Source: a virus. Taken from it: DNA of 64,000 bases. The stretch covers positions 18,111 to 82,110 of IMG/VR virus record IMGVR_UViG_3300019888_000001. One strand, given 5' to 3'. Shown here piece by piece: positions 56,101-64,000 of this stretch (its first letter is position 1; each line of letters starts with the position of its first letter). Under the pieces are notes generated by a model that worked only from the letters and a program-made list of their open reading frames with translations, was not told the origin of the DNA and ran no database searches. The position numbers and the translations under genes were made by a program.

Positions 56101-58999
56101 GCGGGGCAAGGCTTAGATCTCGCTGGTATCTTCTAGTTTGTTTAAAATCCATTCTCCCTGCTTCCGGTAAGGTGCTGGTTAAAATACCAGCTTCCTTTAA
56201 GGCTGCTTCTAAAACACCATCTTGTTTATAGGCTCCAAATAATCGCCGTAAGGCAGCGAATAGCCCATCCAAGATTGATTTTTGACCGGGCTGCTTTAAT
56301 TTTGCCGGCAAATCCTGAGTATGTAAATCAGCCTGTACGTCGGGATCGGTCAGTAAGTGGGTTATAAATTCGTCTAAATCGGAAAGATGATATGCGTCTG
56401 GCTCTTTAGTTTCTGATTTAATGTGGTCGTAAATTTTCTGTAAGCGGTCTACGGCTACAGCTTCTTCCGGTGTTAGTTTGTACCCAGGGTCTAACTTTCG
56501 AAGGACGACGTGGTGAACTAGCTCATGTAACACTGTTTGCGTTACTCCGCCTTTATGCCCTCCTGTCATATTCACAGTGATCTCCCCTTTCGTAGGATCA
56601 GTAGGATGAGGGAAGTATGATCCGGCGTTCTTACTATCGTCTGCCACAAGATTTACTTGTATATTTGAAGTGGTGTCGCCCAATGCTGCTAGAATATGGT
56701 TAGCTAGGAGTTTAAAACGCGGAGGAGATGAGGGTTTGGAGATAATAGCGTTAAGCGCTGAACGAATTGGATCTTTTGTGCCTTTCAGTCCTAATTCGGT
56801 TGCGTCTTTCTCATTCAAAACTGCCGCTAAACTTTTAGGAGCGGCTGGTTCGAGGGCATGAGCTAAGCCGGGTAGCATATCGCTCTGAACTGGACGGTCA
56901 GCACCTAAAAGTTTCTGAGCTTCCTCGCGGGTAAGCGTAACTTCGTGACCGTTGGCATCCAAAATTGGCTTTCCATCTGGCCCTATAACTCCAAATTTAT
57001 GTTCTGCGTTCATCACCGCCATTACTTTTTTTACATTATCTATGTTCGCCGTCATCGTGCGGGTTTTGAGCCCCGCGTGGTCGTCGCCGATTACGCCGTG
57101 ATCTAGGACTTCTCCCGTTTTGGGGTCCACAATCACAGGACCGGTAACACGCGAATCTTCGGGTATGTTTGGAATATCTTTATGTGGGGTAATCGGGATA
57201 CCCTCGTTGGGAGCCAGCAGCTTAACTTCTGGTTTGGCGTCGCCAACTGGGGCTGGTGCTGGTTCGGGGGCGGTAGTTGGTTTCTCCAGCGTGTAGCTTC
57301 CGTCAGGATTTTGGGTTGCCCCGACTTTCTTCCATGCTGCCTCTGCTGAAGGTTGCATGTCCGTATCCGAGGTTGTACTACCGTATTTATCGGCTAGTTG
57401 TCGGAGAGTTTGCTGATACAATCCTTGCCCGCGGACAGATTTATCAATGTTTGCACCTTTAACTTCAAACCCTTGATTTGTTACGTTGCCTCGAATTTTG
57501 CCAACCGTTTTTCCATCGGCACTAACATCAACGACGTGTGTCCAATTGGAATCCCCATACATTTCTCCTGTCTTTTCTGCTTCAGTTACTGGACGTTCAG
57601 TTAGAGTTACTGGTTTTACTTGCGGCGGGGTTTCTGCCGCTGGAGTTGTGGGCGCCTTAGCCACAGCTTCAGGGAGGACAGGTTCCTTTGCTTCTGGTGC
57701 CGGGGTTACAGGTTGCAGTGTTTCAGGGTGAAGCTCTGCTCGAACCTCGGGAGGAGGCGCCTGGGCTTGAGCAGCTTTAACATGGTCTACGGCCGCTCCC
57801 TCCAATGCTTCCGCGGTTTTAGGCGACGCGTTTATTCTAGCATCACGAGCCGCATCCATCAACGCATTTGCGTGATCTCTGGCTGCCATAACCGAGGGAT
57901 GCTCGGCCGCCCTTACGAGTGGGACTTTTCCTCCGCCCGCACTAATAATACCAAACGCAGCTTGAATAGCATCAGAGGGTATGTCCTGTTTGTTGAAAGC
58001 ATCAGCAAAAGCTTGTTCTTTTTGTCCAGCAGGCGCGTTAGCAGCCGCTTCTGCGGCAGTGAGAAGGTGGCTCATGCTTATATTGCCGGCCATTGCGGCA
58101 GAGGCTTTCGTAGCCCATGCTTGAAGAGCAGGCATCCCTTCTGGTAAAACAGCTTTCAGGCCAGCCGAAATACCGTGGCCCACTCCCATCCACAAACCGT
58201 CCCCAAGAGTCGCCCGTTGAGCGGCATTCGCAGCTTGGGTCGGGTCTTTGGTTTGATCGTAATTCTCTGCGTATGTCTGAAGATGATGTTCAACCATGAA
58301 GGCGGGAAAATTTATAAGAGGCGCGGCTAAATTCCCGATTAATGCAGCAGCTTTCCCCCCCGCGGTGCTAGAAACTTCGGGCGAGGGGGTCATCTTTTTA
58401 GATACGTCACCCCAGGCGTCAGCAGCGTCTTGGAAGAATTGTTTGCCTTGAGTTCTGATAGCATCCGGCATAACGCTAAGTAGAAACTTTCCTACCGGCG
58501 CAGGCACGCCTCCTTCTTTGGAAAGAGTGGCCGGATCAGTGAGGGCGTTAGCGCTAATTTGGGAAAGTCCTTGAATTGCTTGCGTAACTCCATGAGAAAA
58601 TACCGTTGCTGCACCTTGCCCCCAATCCCAATCATTCTCCGTAGGAACTTTTGCAGCAAGGCTAGCTCGAGTGTTATCAAAAAAATCAGTGTCAACTTTG
58701 CGTTGGATCGGATCCTTCCACTCTGGTTGCTGAGTAGCATGGGCCAGCGCATCAGCGTGCCATTTATCAAATGTATCTAATTGACCTTCAGGGGATTTTT
58801 GGGAGAACCAAGGAGCCGCTGTTACCTCGCTCCATTTTGGAGGCATGGGCACAGGTTGGCCGGGTGCTGTTTGATCTTGGGTAGTGGCAGGAGCAGAAGT
58901 TTGATCAGTAGGTGGAGGCATGGTGGCCGAAAAATCAGGCGCGTTTTTCATGGCGTACTGATTTTTTGGATCGTCCGGAACTACCAGGGGATCAGCCAT
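53156..58999 (-). CDS. Giant internal virion (ejection) protein with zincin and GNAT-like regions
   Basis: 1947 aa. N-terminal 60 residues Pro/Gln-rich; long Ala-rich helical region; about 470-560 a GNAT-like RGQGLYQQTLRQLA and AEAAWKKVGA; about 830-860 VTQTVLHELVHHVVL, an HExxH zincin; long coiled coil (1100-1500); C-terminus with hydrophobic segments (AVLALGYFNSAPG). Size, Ala-rich helices and position beside two more virion genes match podovirus ejectosome proteins such as T7 gp16, which enter the host envelope. The zincin could cut envelope protein or process the virion. Confidence 0.75.
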   Translation of the reverse strand: MADPLVVPDDPKNQYAMKNAPDFSATMPPPTDQTSAPATTQDQTAPGQPVPMPPKWSEVTAAPWFSQKSPEGQLDTFDKWHADALAHATQQPEWKDPIQRKVDTDFFDNTRASLAAKVPTENDWDWGQGAATVFSHGVTQAIQGLSQISANALTDPATLSKEGGVPAPVGKFLLSVMPDAIRTQGKQFFQDAADAWGDVSKKMTPSPEVSSTAGGKAAALIGNLAAPLINFPAFMVEHHLQTYAENYDQTKDPTQAANAAQRATLGDGLWMGVGHGISAGLKAVLPEGMPALQAWATKASAAMAGNISMSHLLTAAEAAANAPAGQKEQAFADAFNKQDIPSDAIQAAFGIISAGGGKVPLVRAAEHPSVMAARDHANALMDAARDARINASPKTAEALEGAAVDHVKAAQAQAPPPEVRAELHPETLQPVTPAPEAKEPVLPEAVAKAPTTPAAETPPQVKPVTLTERPVTEAEKTGEMYGDSNWTHVVDVSADGKTVGKIRGNVTNQGFEVKGANIDKSVRGQGLYQQTLRQLADKYGSTTSDTDMQPSAEAAWKKVGATQNPDGSYTLEKPTTAPEPAPAPVGDAKPEVKLLAPNEGIPITPHKDIPNIPEDSRVTGPVIVDPKTGEVLDHGVIGDDHAGLKTRTMTANIDNVKKVMAVMNAEHKFGVIGPDGKPILDANGHEVTLTREEAQKLLGADRPVQSDMLPGLAHALEPAAPKSLAAVLNEKDATELGLKGTKDPIRSALNAIISKPSSPPRFKLLANHILAALGDTTSNIQVNLVADDSKNAGSYFPHPTDPTKGEITVNMTGGHKGGVTQTVLHELVHHVVLRKLDPGYKLTPEEAVAVDRLQKIYDHIKSETKEPDAYHLSDLDEFITHLLTDPDVQADLHTQDLPAKLKQPGQKSILDGLFAALRRLFGAYKQDGVLEAALKEAGILTSTLPEAGRMDFKQTRRYQRDLSLAPPYVEPTAQKTPTQPEPGSQPEPATKAEPTDEKAAGKFTGVVRDGKIIDHQLELNPDASYEALAKLQTHITTLASEGKLTAADAARMAEQVIAARDKVSRLMFSNQNAKIDSDRKAQGLAPLASTAAQSYKGWWAEAEKQFTGDPEVINRLMKDLSDKPRGATPVESAMLLMKQIDLHHRIATASRGLDDAAPETRVEARAKFTALQEDYDHLQRILRTSGEENARGQVARKMMAAEDYSLAKMLTEKRAAAGDPKTPAEREAQETWVKKHNTEITKAQQAEEDHAASSDRVVKPTKTKESATSEQIAAKIHTKIFENGAPLNSLGNLIQRLARSFVAEGVTDREKLIDAVHSVLKQYDPELERTETMNAISGYGKWRPLSKDAVSKTLRDLTGQMQQLGKLETMREGEAPLKTGSEHRIPTIEEKVLTQLVRTKLRAGGFETTDDDFRLKSGLEQLKARLEKRITDYKDRLANKDFAPKTKPEPIAQDPEADRLQAATLKAKNDYKRGLLADQAAQRPLQDKALDMLAKFSRAAKLSAISTLFKLTGAAAYRAVQIPTEDLIGGGLGSVPGPLKTVFAKASIEGGFSVNAYAKGYAQALTTGMKDAYDMATTGHSTLSTLFGDKVVLPPSILDWFGQLHGALKSPALRGAYTIALEKQIGHAMRNGVDVTDPLVMTSLMMDTFKQSAAKYAYRQILLQDNVLSDWWKGGLARLEAKDKATGQIPLRRKVGATSMRATIPIVKVPLNYVTEALVHATGSVSGSVKLIGAMRRGMENLTPEESDVIARHLKKGLLGAAVLALGYFNSAPGFIQAGGYYTAGEKRKPGDVGAGRLRLGNWDVPSFLSHSPLLECLQLGATMRRVSDQYVSTTDRHKKGLPAGVMAGALGLARETPYMETMLDMSKLVKDPAGYAGDFARGIVVPQAVQNIAGWTDLKPEVQKNYIERWLKSQTIRRQPKGIVEHLKMGVPGLRQQVKKAKDQNP

Positions 59000-59001
59000 A
59001 A

Positions 59002-60057
59002 TTACTGGTATTTGCTAACAGGCGTAGTAGGTGCAGGCTGCCCAGGAGCCGACGACGCGGGTACTTGAGCCCCGGCTGCAGACGCTAAAAATTCTGCGGA
59101 AGGGCCTTTAGCATCAGTAGGAGCGGGTGGCGAGTTCAGCGGATGGTTTTTCTGATATTGTGCAATTCTGGCCTCATGCCAATCGCGAGAGTCTTCCCAA
59201 GCTTTATGCGCAGGATTTGGAGTATTAGTGTCTGGGATCATTTTGTCTGGTTCTTTCGCATACAAGCGCTGGAGTGCGGTCTCTGATGCGTTTGCTTTAG
59301 CTTCTTCTTTATCATCGTTATGAGTTCCGCCACGCTGTCCTGCCTTTAAAAGCCCTTGCGCGTAATTGCCTGTGTGAATAATGTCGCCAGCTTCCTCTGC
59401 GGAAAGTCTTTTGTCCTGAACGGCTTTGATTACTTGGTCGTAACCTTTCCCGCTCATCGTGAGATGCTGATTATGCATTTGAAAAAACCTATCGTTGAAA
59501 GCTTTAACCATCTCTCCAGATGCACCAGTATGGGTGGACGCAAGTTTCGTCCAATTGGCTATAGCATCCGGGGTGTTTGGGTCTATTTGCGAGGCTTTTT
59601 GCACGAAGTCCGCAGATTCAACTTGAGTATGGGCGTGATCGTTGAGAGCTTGCTGACGCGCTGTAAGGTTATGGTAGTCTGTCGCCCCACGGGCTGCCGC
59701 GATATGTGGGCCAATCGCGTTGGCTCCGAACTGCGATTCGAACTGGGAATCCTGTGCTGAGTTCCCTCGGCTTAAAGGTGAGTCATCGGCGTCGTCCCAA
59801 CGATCTGCAATGTTACCAGTAAACCCTGTACCCACGTATGAGGGATGGCCTTGCTGGGTTGCAATATCCCTCGCGTTGGTTGAGCGAGCGGCATCAACTG
59901 ATGCTATTACTGCATTACGCGCGGTTGAGTTTGGGTCAAATCCTGGAGTACCGGCCTGCTGCCCAAATTCATCTGTTGGTTTTGTGGGACCGAGAAAGGT
60001 GTTAACCAGGTTCGGCCGCATGTCTTCATTGGTGGGTGGGTTAGGAAGATCGGCCAT
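59002..60057 (-). CDS. Internal virion protein
   Basis: 351 aa, Ala/Gln/Asp-rich and mainly helical (MVKAFNDRFFQMHNQHLTM), with Pro-rich ends. Upstream partner of the giant protein, 2 nt apart. Likely an ejection protein of the T7 gp14/gp15 type by position; no sequence motif. Shares the ATGGCNGA-type start context of the virion genes. Confidence 0.62.
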   Translation of the reverse strand: MADLPNPPTNEDMRPNLVNTFLGPTKPTDEFGQQAGTPGFDPNSTARNAVIASVDAARSTNARDIATQQGHPSYVGTGFTGNIADRWDDADDSPLSRGNSAQDSQFESQFGANAIGPHIAAARGATDYHNLTARQQALNDHAHTQVESADFVQKASQIDPNTPDAIANWTKLASTHTGASGEMVKAFNDRFFQMHNQHLTMSGKGYDQVIKAVQDKRLSAEEAGDIIHTGNYAQGLLKAGQRGGTHNDDKEEAKANASETALQRLYAKEPDKMIPDTNTPNPAHKAWEDSRDWHEARIAQYQKNHPLNSPPAPTDAKGPSAEFLASAAGAQVPASSAPGQPAPTTPVSKYQ

Positions 60058-60059
60058 AA

Positions 60060-60584
60060 TTAATATCCACTTTCTTTACGCGCGAACCGGGCGTCTAACA
60101 AACTATCTTTTTTATCTGCAGTCGGAACCACTGCGGGTGTGGTGTTAGGTTTCGGGGAAAATAAAATATTTGGCTGGGCCCCGGGTTTAATTGGGGGAGG
60201 AACTAGCGGTAGAGTTGGTAAAGTCATACCTTGGAAACGAGGAATCGGGTCGAGCGCTCCGGTTCTGGGGGCTAAAATATTTGGGTTAACAGGAGGGGGC
60301 GCGGGTTTAAAAATATCTCCAATCAAATTTTTAATTCCTGCTTCAGCCCGCGCTTTTAAAGCCGAAGCACGATCTAGAAACGGGGTAGAAGTAGCCGCTG
60401 CCGGGGGCGCTCCAGAGGAACGGCGCTCTAAATCATTGAGGCCGCTTTCTAAAGTAGCGGTTCTGTTTGGCACAATCGGCGCGCCTGCAACCGGAGGTGG
60501 AGGAAGACCCGGCTGCGGCGCGACTTGGTTTGCGAGCGGGCCACTTGCGTAGGCTGGGGCACCGGGTGGTAGATCTTGTGGCAT
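60060..60584 (-). CDS. Pro/Ala-rich virion protein
   Basis: 174 aa, strongly Pro-rich with an ALKARAEAGIKNLIGDIF helix in the centre. Probably a flexible core or linker protein of the ejection apparatus. TAATTATG start context. Confidence 0.55.
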   Translation of the reverse strand: MPQDLPPGAPAYASGPLANQVAPQPGLPPPPVAGAPIVPNRTATLESGLNDLERRSSGAPPAAATSTPFLDRASALKARAEAGIKNLIGDIFKPAPPPVNPNILAPRTGALDPIPRFQGMTLPTLPLVPPPIKPGAQPNILFSPKPNTTPAVVPTADKKDSLLDARFARKESGY

Positions 60585-60586
60585 AA

Positions 60587-60712
60587 TTAAATAATTTTTG
60601 CTCCTTTACGTGATAAATTTTGGGAACTTCCAATATATAGTTTATCGTTTCCTGTACATTCAATTACATATACACCTGAAACTTTATTGCTATTTTGAAA
60701 AGTAAAAAGCAT
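60587..60712 (-). pseudogene. GIY-YIG endonuclease N-terminal fragment
   Basis: 41 codons: GVYVIECTGNDKLYIGSSQNLSRK then stop. GVYVIE...KLYIGSS is the diagnostic GIY...YIG strand pair; the helix, catalytic Glu and DNA-binding part are gone. Sits tightly between two virion genes and is AT-rich, consistent with a homing gene that decayed. Confidence 0.65.
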
Positions 60713-60715
60713 AAG

Positions 60716-61846
60716 TTACCAATGTGATGTGAGCCTTGGAGTCGTGCCCCCGGGATATATGAAGCGCAAACTTGGGTCCATATTGTGAGATAAGTCGTCA
60801 CCAAGCTCGTCGTTCAAAACGCCGATAGCACGCTCCCAATATTTCTCAGCGATGTCGAGTGCATTTGCATTTTCGAACGTTAGGGCATCAAGCCCAAGTG
60901 AAAGCGCGGATATGTTGTCGATTGGAAGAATGTCTTGGTCGGATACAAACTCCCGATGACGTAATTTCACCAGCGCTTGCACAACCGCGCTAGGGGTATT
61001 CGCGAGTGTGTCAACCATATATCTCCGGCACAAAAATTCTTCATCAGTGGGCGCCATAATGGCGAGGTTAGTAATAACATTGTTAACATCTATCTGTGTT
61101 AAGGTCATATTTACATCTACGGTTTCTGAATGCACGCGATCTATGTGCATGAATGGGTTAGAAACAGTTGTATTGCCGGTAAGAACGAGAGTAATCGGTA
61201 GGTAGTTAATATCCGTGCCGCTTATAGTCATGCTCAAAGTTTCGTTGCCTGGATAAGAGAGGCGAAGATTTCCGCCAACCAATAATTGGATATTCGTAAC
61301 CTGGCCGCCAGAAACAGTTGTAACTGCGGTAGCTCCGTTACCACCACCACCAGAGATTGTTACATTCGCGAAGGTATATCCAGTTCCGTAATTAGTAATA
61401 GTTATTCCAGTAACGCGCCCCGTAGTAGAAACTAAAGCTGTGGCAGTTGCGCCAGTTCCGTCGCCTGTGATTGTAACTGTGGGCTGTGCGGTATATTTCG
61501 ACCCGCCAATCGGAAGATGACACATTGTCGCGTAATTGTCACCTAAATCTCGCACTGCTGTCATAGAGAATCCTGAACGATCAGAAAAACCGGGCATCCA
61601 CGAATACCATTTGTTTGTCATTTCTAACGCAAGACCCGAAACACGAACCCCCTCAATTGTTCTGTACTGGCCTGGAAGCGCTATCTGGCCATAAGAGGCG
61701 ACGACAGCAATTGTTTGAAGAGACCCAACCCACTTACCATTCAGGATCAGGCGCTCGCAAACGCGGTTTATATTGTATTCGAGCTTGTCAGGCGGGCATC
61801 GATCTGCAAGGAATTCTTTCGCGCGGATTAAAGATAAGCGTGCCAT
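60716..61846 (-). CDS. Virion connector or tail protein with Ig-like insert
   Basis: 376 aa. N-terminal helical part (LSLIRAKEFLADRCPPDKLEYNI) like tail tubular or head-completion proteins; residues about 120-200 are Gly/Thr-rich repeats (GTGATATALV, GGNGATAVTT) typical of inserted beta domains; C-terminus helical. First gene of the minus-strand virion block. Exact position in the particle inferred. Confidence 0.62.
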   Translation of the reverse strand: MARLSLIRAKEFLADRCPPDKLEYNINRVCERLILNGKWVGSLQTIAVVASYGQIALPGQYRTIEGVRVSGLALEMTNKWYSWMPGFSDRSGFSMTAVRDLGDNYATMCHLPIGGSKYTAQPTVTITGDGTGATATALVSTTGRVTGITITNYGTGYTFANVTISGGGGNGATAVTTVSGGQVTNIQLLVGGNLRLSYPGNETLSMTISGTDINYLPITLVLTGNTTVSNPFMHIDRVHSETVDVNMTLTQIDVNNVITNLAIMAPTDEEFLCRRYMVDTLANTPSAVVQALVKLRHREFVSDQDILPIDNISALSLGLDALTFENANALDIAEKYWERAIGVLNDELGDDLSHNMDPSLRFIYPGGTTPRLTSHW

Positions 61847-61924
61847 GACTGCGTAACCTACAAGATCTGAGACAGATAGTCAAACCTTTGGTTGACTGCT
61901 CGTGCGCTTGCAGTAACTTACATC

Positions 61925-62269
61925 ATGCTGCCCGCTTCACTCGATTTGGTAATCTTCCGCGACGTAACTTTTTCACTCGGTATCAATTGTCTCGATGTTA
62001 ATAACTCTCCAGTTGATATCACTGGTTGGACCCCGTACGCGCAAGCCAGAGATAAACCAGGTGGGCGTTTAATAATCGATTTAGCCCCCACGATTTCTGG
62101 GTCTCCTGTAAATGGAGCCGTAGTAATTTCTCTTTCGTCTGCGCAAACGTCGGCATTGGAACATGGAACTTTTGTGTGGGATTTTCATATGCGCCAACCA
62201 AATGGACTTATCATCGGTCCATTCTTGGGCGGCAAATTCATCGTTAACGACAGTGTTACAAATCCTTAA
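61925..62269 (+). CDS. Small beta-sandwich fibre-associated protein
   Basis: 114 aa from the ATG at 61925; DVTFSLGINCLDVNNSPVDITGW, LAPTISGSPVNGAVVISLS, FVWDFHMRQPNG follow a pattern common in proteins preceding phage fibres. Separated from the collagen-like fibre by an HNH gene, so the two were probably adjacent before insertion. Confidence 0.6.
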   Translation: MLPASLDLVIFRDVTFSLGINCLDVNNSPVDITGWTPYAQARDKPGGRLIIDLAPTISGSPVNGAVVISLSSAQTSALEHGTFVWDFHMRQPNGLIIGPFLGGKFIVNDSVTNP

Positions 62270-62881
62270 ATGAATATTGTAGAAAAAACGACATTCGAGC
62301 ATGCGGTATACACTACAATTTATCGGCTTGCGTTTCCAGAAACTAGGAAAAATAGTGTTTTAAAGTGGAGACTTCAGAATCAAAAAACATATAAAAACAC
62401 AGGATCTAGAGCGCGGCTTTCCTTGGGCCCTTTAGGCTGGTACATGTACACTACGTTATGCAAATTAGCCGATCCTGATTATAAAAAAAAAAACACGGCT
62501 TATGCAGCTACCTGGCGTAAAACCCATCGAGAAAAACAGAGAGCAACCCGCCGAAAATGGCAAAAAAACTGGACCTTTAGTCAAAGGCTACAGCACAATG
62601 TGAGATGCAGGGTGAGACGGGCGCTAACCCACGGTAAAAAATTAACTAGCAGCCTTGATCTGTTAGGGTGCTCAGTTATGGAGTATAAAGCATATCTAGA
62701 ATCAATGTTTCTTCCAGATATGACCTGGAGGAATAATACAAAAATAGGATGGCATATTGATCATAAAATTCCTATTTGCAAGTTTGATCTTACAACTCTG
62801 GAAGGGCAAAAAGCAGCTTTTCATTATACTAACACACAGCCTCTTTGGGCTGTTGATAATCTGCGGAAAGGCGGTCAATAA
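62270..62881 (+). CDS. HNH endonuclease (HIDHIKP family)
   Basis: 203 aa. Basic N-terminus with IYRLAFPE and KWRLQNQKT; core LGCSVMEYKAYLESMFLPDMTW, GWHIDHKIPICKFDL, PLWAVDNLRKGGQ. Paralogue of the genes at 7.3 and 26.2 kb. It begins immediately after a TAA and ends in a TAATG overlap with the fibre gene. Confidence 0.86.
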   Translation: MNIVEKTTFEHAVYTTIYRLAFPETRKNSVLKWRLQNQKTYKNTGSRARLSLGPLGWYMYTTLCKLADPDYKKKNTAYAATWRKTHREKQRATRRKWQKNWTFSQRLQHNVRCRVRRALTHGKKLTSSLDLLGCSVMEYKAYLESMFLPDMTWRNNTKIGWHIDHKIPICKFDLTTLEGQKAAFHYTNTQPLWAVDNLRKGGQ

Positions 62882-64000
62882 TGCCAAGCCAAGACCCTAT
62901 CTTCCAGACTTCCATTTTATTTCCTAATACTCAAGTTACAACTATTCAGGTTCCGAATCCGGGGCCGATTCAAACAATTCAAATCGTACAGGGACTTCCA
63001 GGCCCGGCTGGCCCGACCGGTCCAACCGGCGCTGGAGCGACAGGTGCGACCGGCTCAACAGGAGTTACAGGCCCAATTGGTCCTATTGGTCCAGCAGGAA
63101 CAGACGGTGAAGATGGGCAAGATGGTATAGCAGGGTCAGTAGGTCCTCCTGGTATCACTGGTCCTACGGGTCCTACTGGAGCTGGAGTGACAGGTGCTAC
63201 GGGTCCAACGGGGCCTTACAGTGGTATTACTCCATTTGTGCAATCAACATCGTTAGGTTCTTTGCGGAATAATTTTTCCGGCGATGTTGGCATGAAGATT
63301 ATCACTAACGTCGGCTTTATAGTAACCGCGTTAGGACGCTGGAACGTTTCAGGAAACACTGGCACACATACTGTTAAATTAAAATCAAGCACCGGCGTGG
63401 TGCTTGGCTCTGTTTCGATTGATACTACTCTTGGAACGCCGGGAACCTTTCAATACGCTAACCTTGCAACCCCTATAGTTTTGCTATCTGGAACGACATA
63501 CTTTGTTGAATCGACGGAATTAAGCGGCGGTGATCAGTTTTATGATTATATTGGCACTGTTTTGGTGACGACAGCAGTAGCATCAGTTCCATTCGCCTCG
63601 GTAAACGCGACCTCACTATTCGGCGGCACAAACAGCTGCTACGGTCCGTTGAGCTTCATTTATGTCGGAGTTGGCGCTACTGGCCCTACTGGCCACGACG
63701 GCGTGCCAGGAACAGACGGAGAAGACGGAACAGATGGTGCACCTGGTGTAGCAGGTGCGACTGGCCCTACTGGCCCTACAGGTGGAGTAGGTGCAACAGG
63801 TGGAGTAGGTGCAACAGGTGGAGTAGGTGCAACAGGCGCTGGAACTACAGGTGCGACAGGCCCAACAGGTGTAACTGGCCACGACGGCGTGCCAGGAACA
63901 GACGGAGAAGACGGAACAGATGGTGCACCTGGTGTAGCAGGTGCGACTGGCCCTACTGGCCCTACAGGTGGAGTAGGTGCAACAGGTGGAGTAGGTGCAA
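62881..64000 (+). CDS. Collagen-like tail fibre (partial, runs off right edge)
   Basis: At least 373 codons, open at the right end. N-terminal attachment segment, a Gly-X-Y collagen-like stretch (GPAGPTGPTGAG), then a beta-sandwich (about 125-260, with NVSGNTGTHTVKLKSSTG resembling DUF4082), then a second collagen-like region of long repeats. Collagen-like trimeric shafts are common in phage fibres; the inserted sandwich may bind sugars. The receptor-binding tip must lie beyond the window. Confidence 0.78.
   Translation, partial: MPSQDPIFQTSILFPNTQVTTIQVPNPGPIQTIQIVQGLPGPAGPTGPTGAGATGATGSTGVTGPIGPIGPAGTDGEDGQDGIAGSVGPPGITGPTGPTGAGVTGATGPTGPYSGITPFVQSTSLGSLRNNFSGDVGMKIITNVGFIVTALGRWNVSGNTGTHTVKLKSSTGVVLGSVSIDTTLGTPGTFQYANLATPIVLLSGTTYFVESTELSGGDQFYDYIGTVLVTTAVASVPFASVNATSLFGGTNSCYGPLSFIYVGVGATGPTGHDGVPGTDGEDGTDGAPGVAGATGPTGPTGGVGATGGVGATGGVGATGAGTTGATGPTGVTGHDGVPGTDGEDGTDGAPGVAGATGPTGPTGGVGATGGVGA
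63688..64000 (+). repeat. 186-bp direct repeat and 18-bp subrepeats in the fibre gene
   Basis: The block starting ACTGGCCACGACGG at 63688 recurs exactly at 63874 (period 186 bp, 62 codons) and is identical to the window end. Inside, GGTGGAGTAGGTGCAACA is repeated three times (63781-63834). It can change fibre length by recombination. Confidence 0.9.

Noticed and set aside
63616-63882. Cys/Thr-rich minus-strand ORF near the right end
   Set aside because: Antisense of collagen-like repeats in the fibre gene.

Overview
The window is one contiguous piece of a tailed-phage (caudovirus) genome. It holds portal, large terminase, a scaffold-like protein, very large internal virion proteins, a collagen-like fibre, a replication module, DNA ligase, rIIA/rIIB-like genes and a lysis-like cluster. 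No integrase, rRNA or host housekeeping gene is visible. Both ends are cut inside genes: a scaffold-like gene on the left and a fibre gene on the right. A capsid gene is not visible and may lie beyond the left edge. The ejection-type proteins suggest a podovirus-like particle. The host cannot be fixed. Weak hints (a secreted TQGYW-type protein with Pro/Thr linkers, DUF3309 proteins, virion genes without Shine-Dalgarno sites) would fit a Verrucomicrobiota-like or similar Gram-negative host.

Layout. 1-8.0 kb, minus strand: head and packaging genes (scaffold-like, portal, a glycosyltransferase-like gene, TerL) interrupted by two HNH endonucleases. 8.0-12.7 kb, plus strand: a zincin-like protein, an endonuclease VII-type gene, a sugar and methyl-transfer cluster with a GT2-GT9 fusion, and a beta-rich virion-like protein. 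12.8-26.2 kb: replication and nucleotide genes (SNF2-like helicase, DUF2800 nuclease, DUF1599, family A DNA polymerase, DUF4406, dATP/dGTP pyrophosphohydrolase-like, AEP-type primase, SF3 helicase). This stretch is laced with three LAGLIDADG genes and one EndoVII gene and ends at an iteron-like inverted repeat. 26.2-33.4 kb: accessory genes, one tRNA-Met(CAU), a secreted protein and a second copy of the beta-protein/DUF3309 pair. 33.4-34.76 kb is non-coding, with short tandem repeats and about 800 nt that fold like a large structured RNA. 34.8-41.3 kb: a dense run of tiny genes ending in DNA ligase and DUF433. 41.2-50.7 kb: a lone TerS-like gene on the minus strand, then a plus-strand operon of MoxR ATPase, VWA/metallopeptidase, rIIA and rIIB-like genes mixed with many small paralogous proteins. 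50.7-53.2 kb: a spanin-like minus-strand islet and small genes. 53.2-61.8 kb, minus strand: internal virion proteins (one of 1947 aa) and a connector or tail protein. 61.9-64 kb, plus strand: fibre genes split by another HNH gene.

How it works together. Most plus-strand genes are chained by ATGA or TAATG stop-start overlaps, so translation is probably coupled along operons. Several operons begin at a recurring sigma70-like promoter whose -10 box lies only 5-15 nt from the ATG, predicting leaderless or very short-leader mRNAs. The genome is unusually rich in selfish endonucleases (nine intact HNH, EndoVII or LAGLIDADG genes, one GIY-YIG-like gene and three recognisable fragments).

The most unusual signals are an eight-step ladder of ATGA-overlapping three-codon ORFs at 36.84 kb, the structured RNA candidate at 33.95-34.75 kb, and a LAGLIDADG insertion at 22.5 kb that left a synonymous second copy of the interrupted gene's end.
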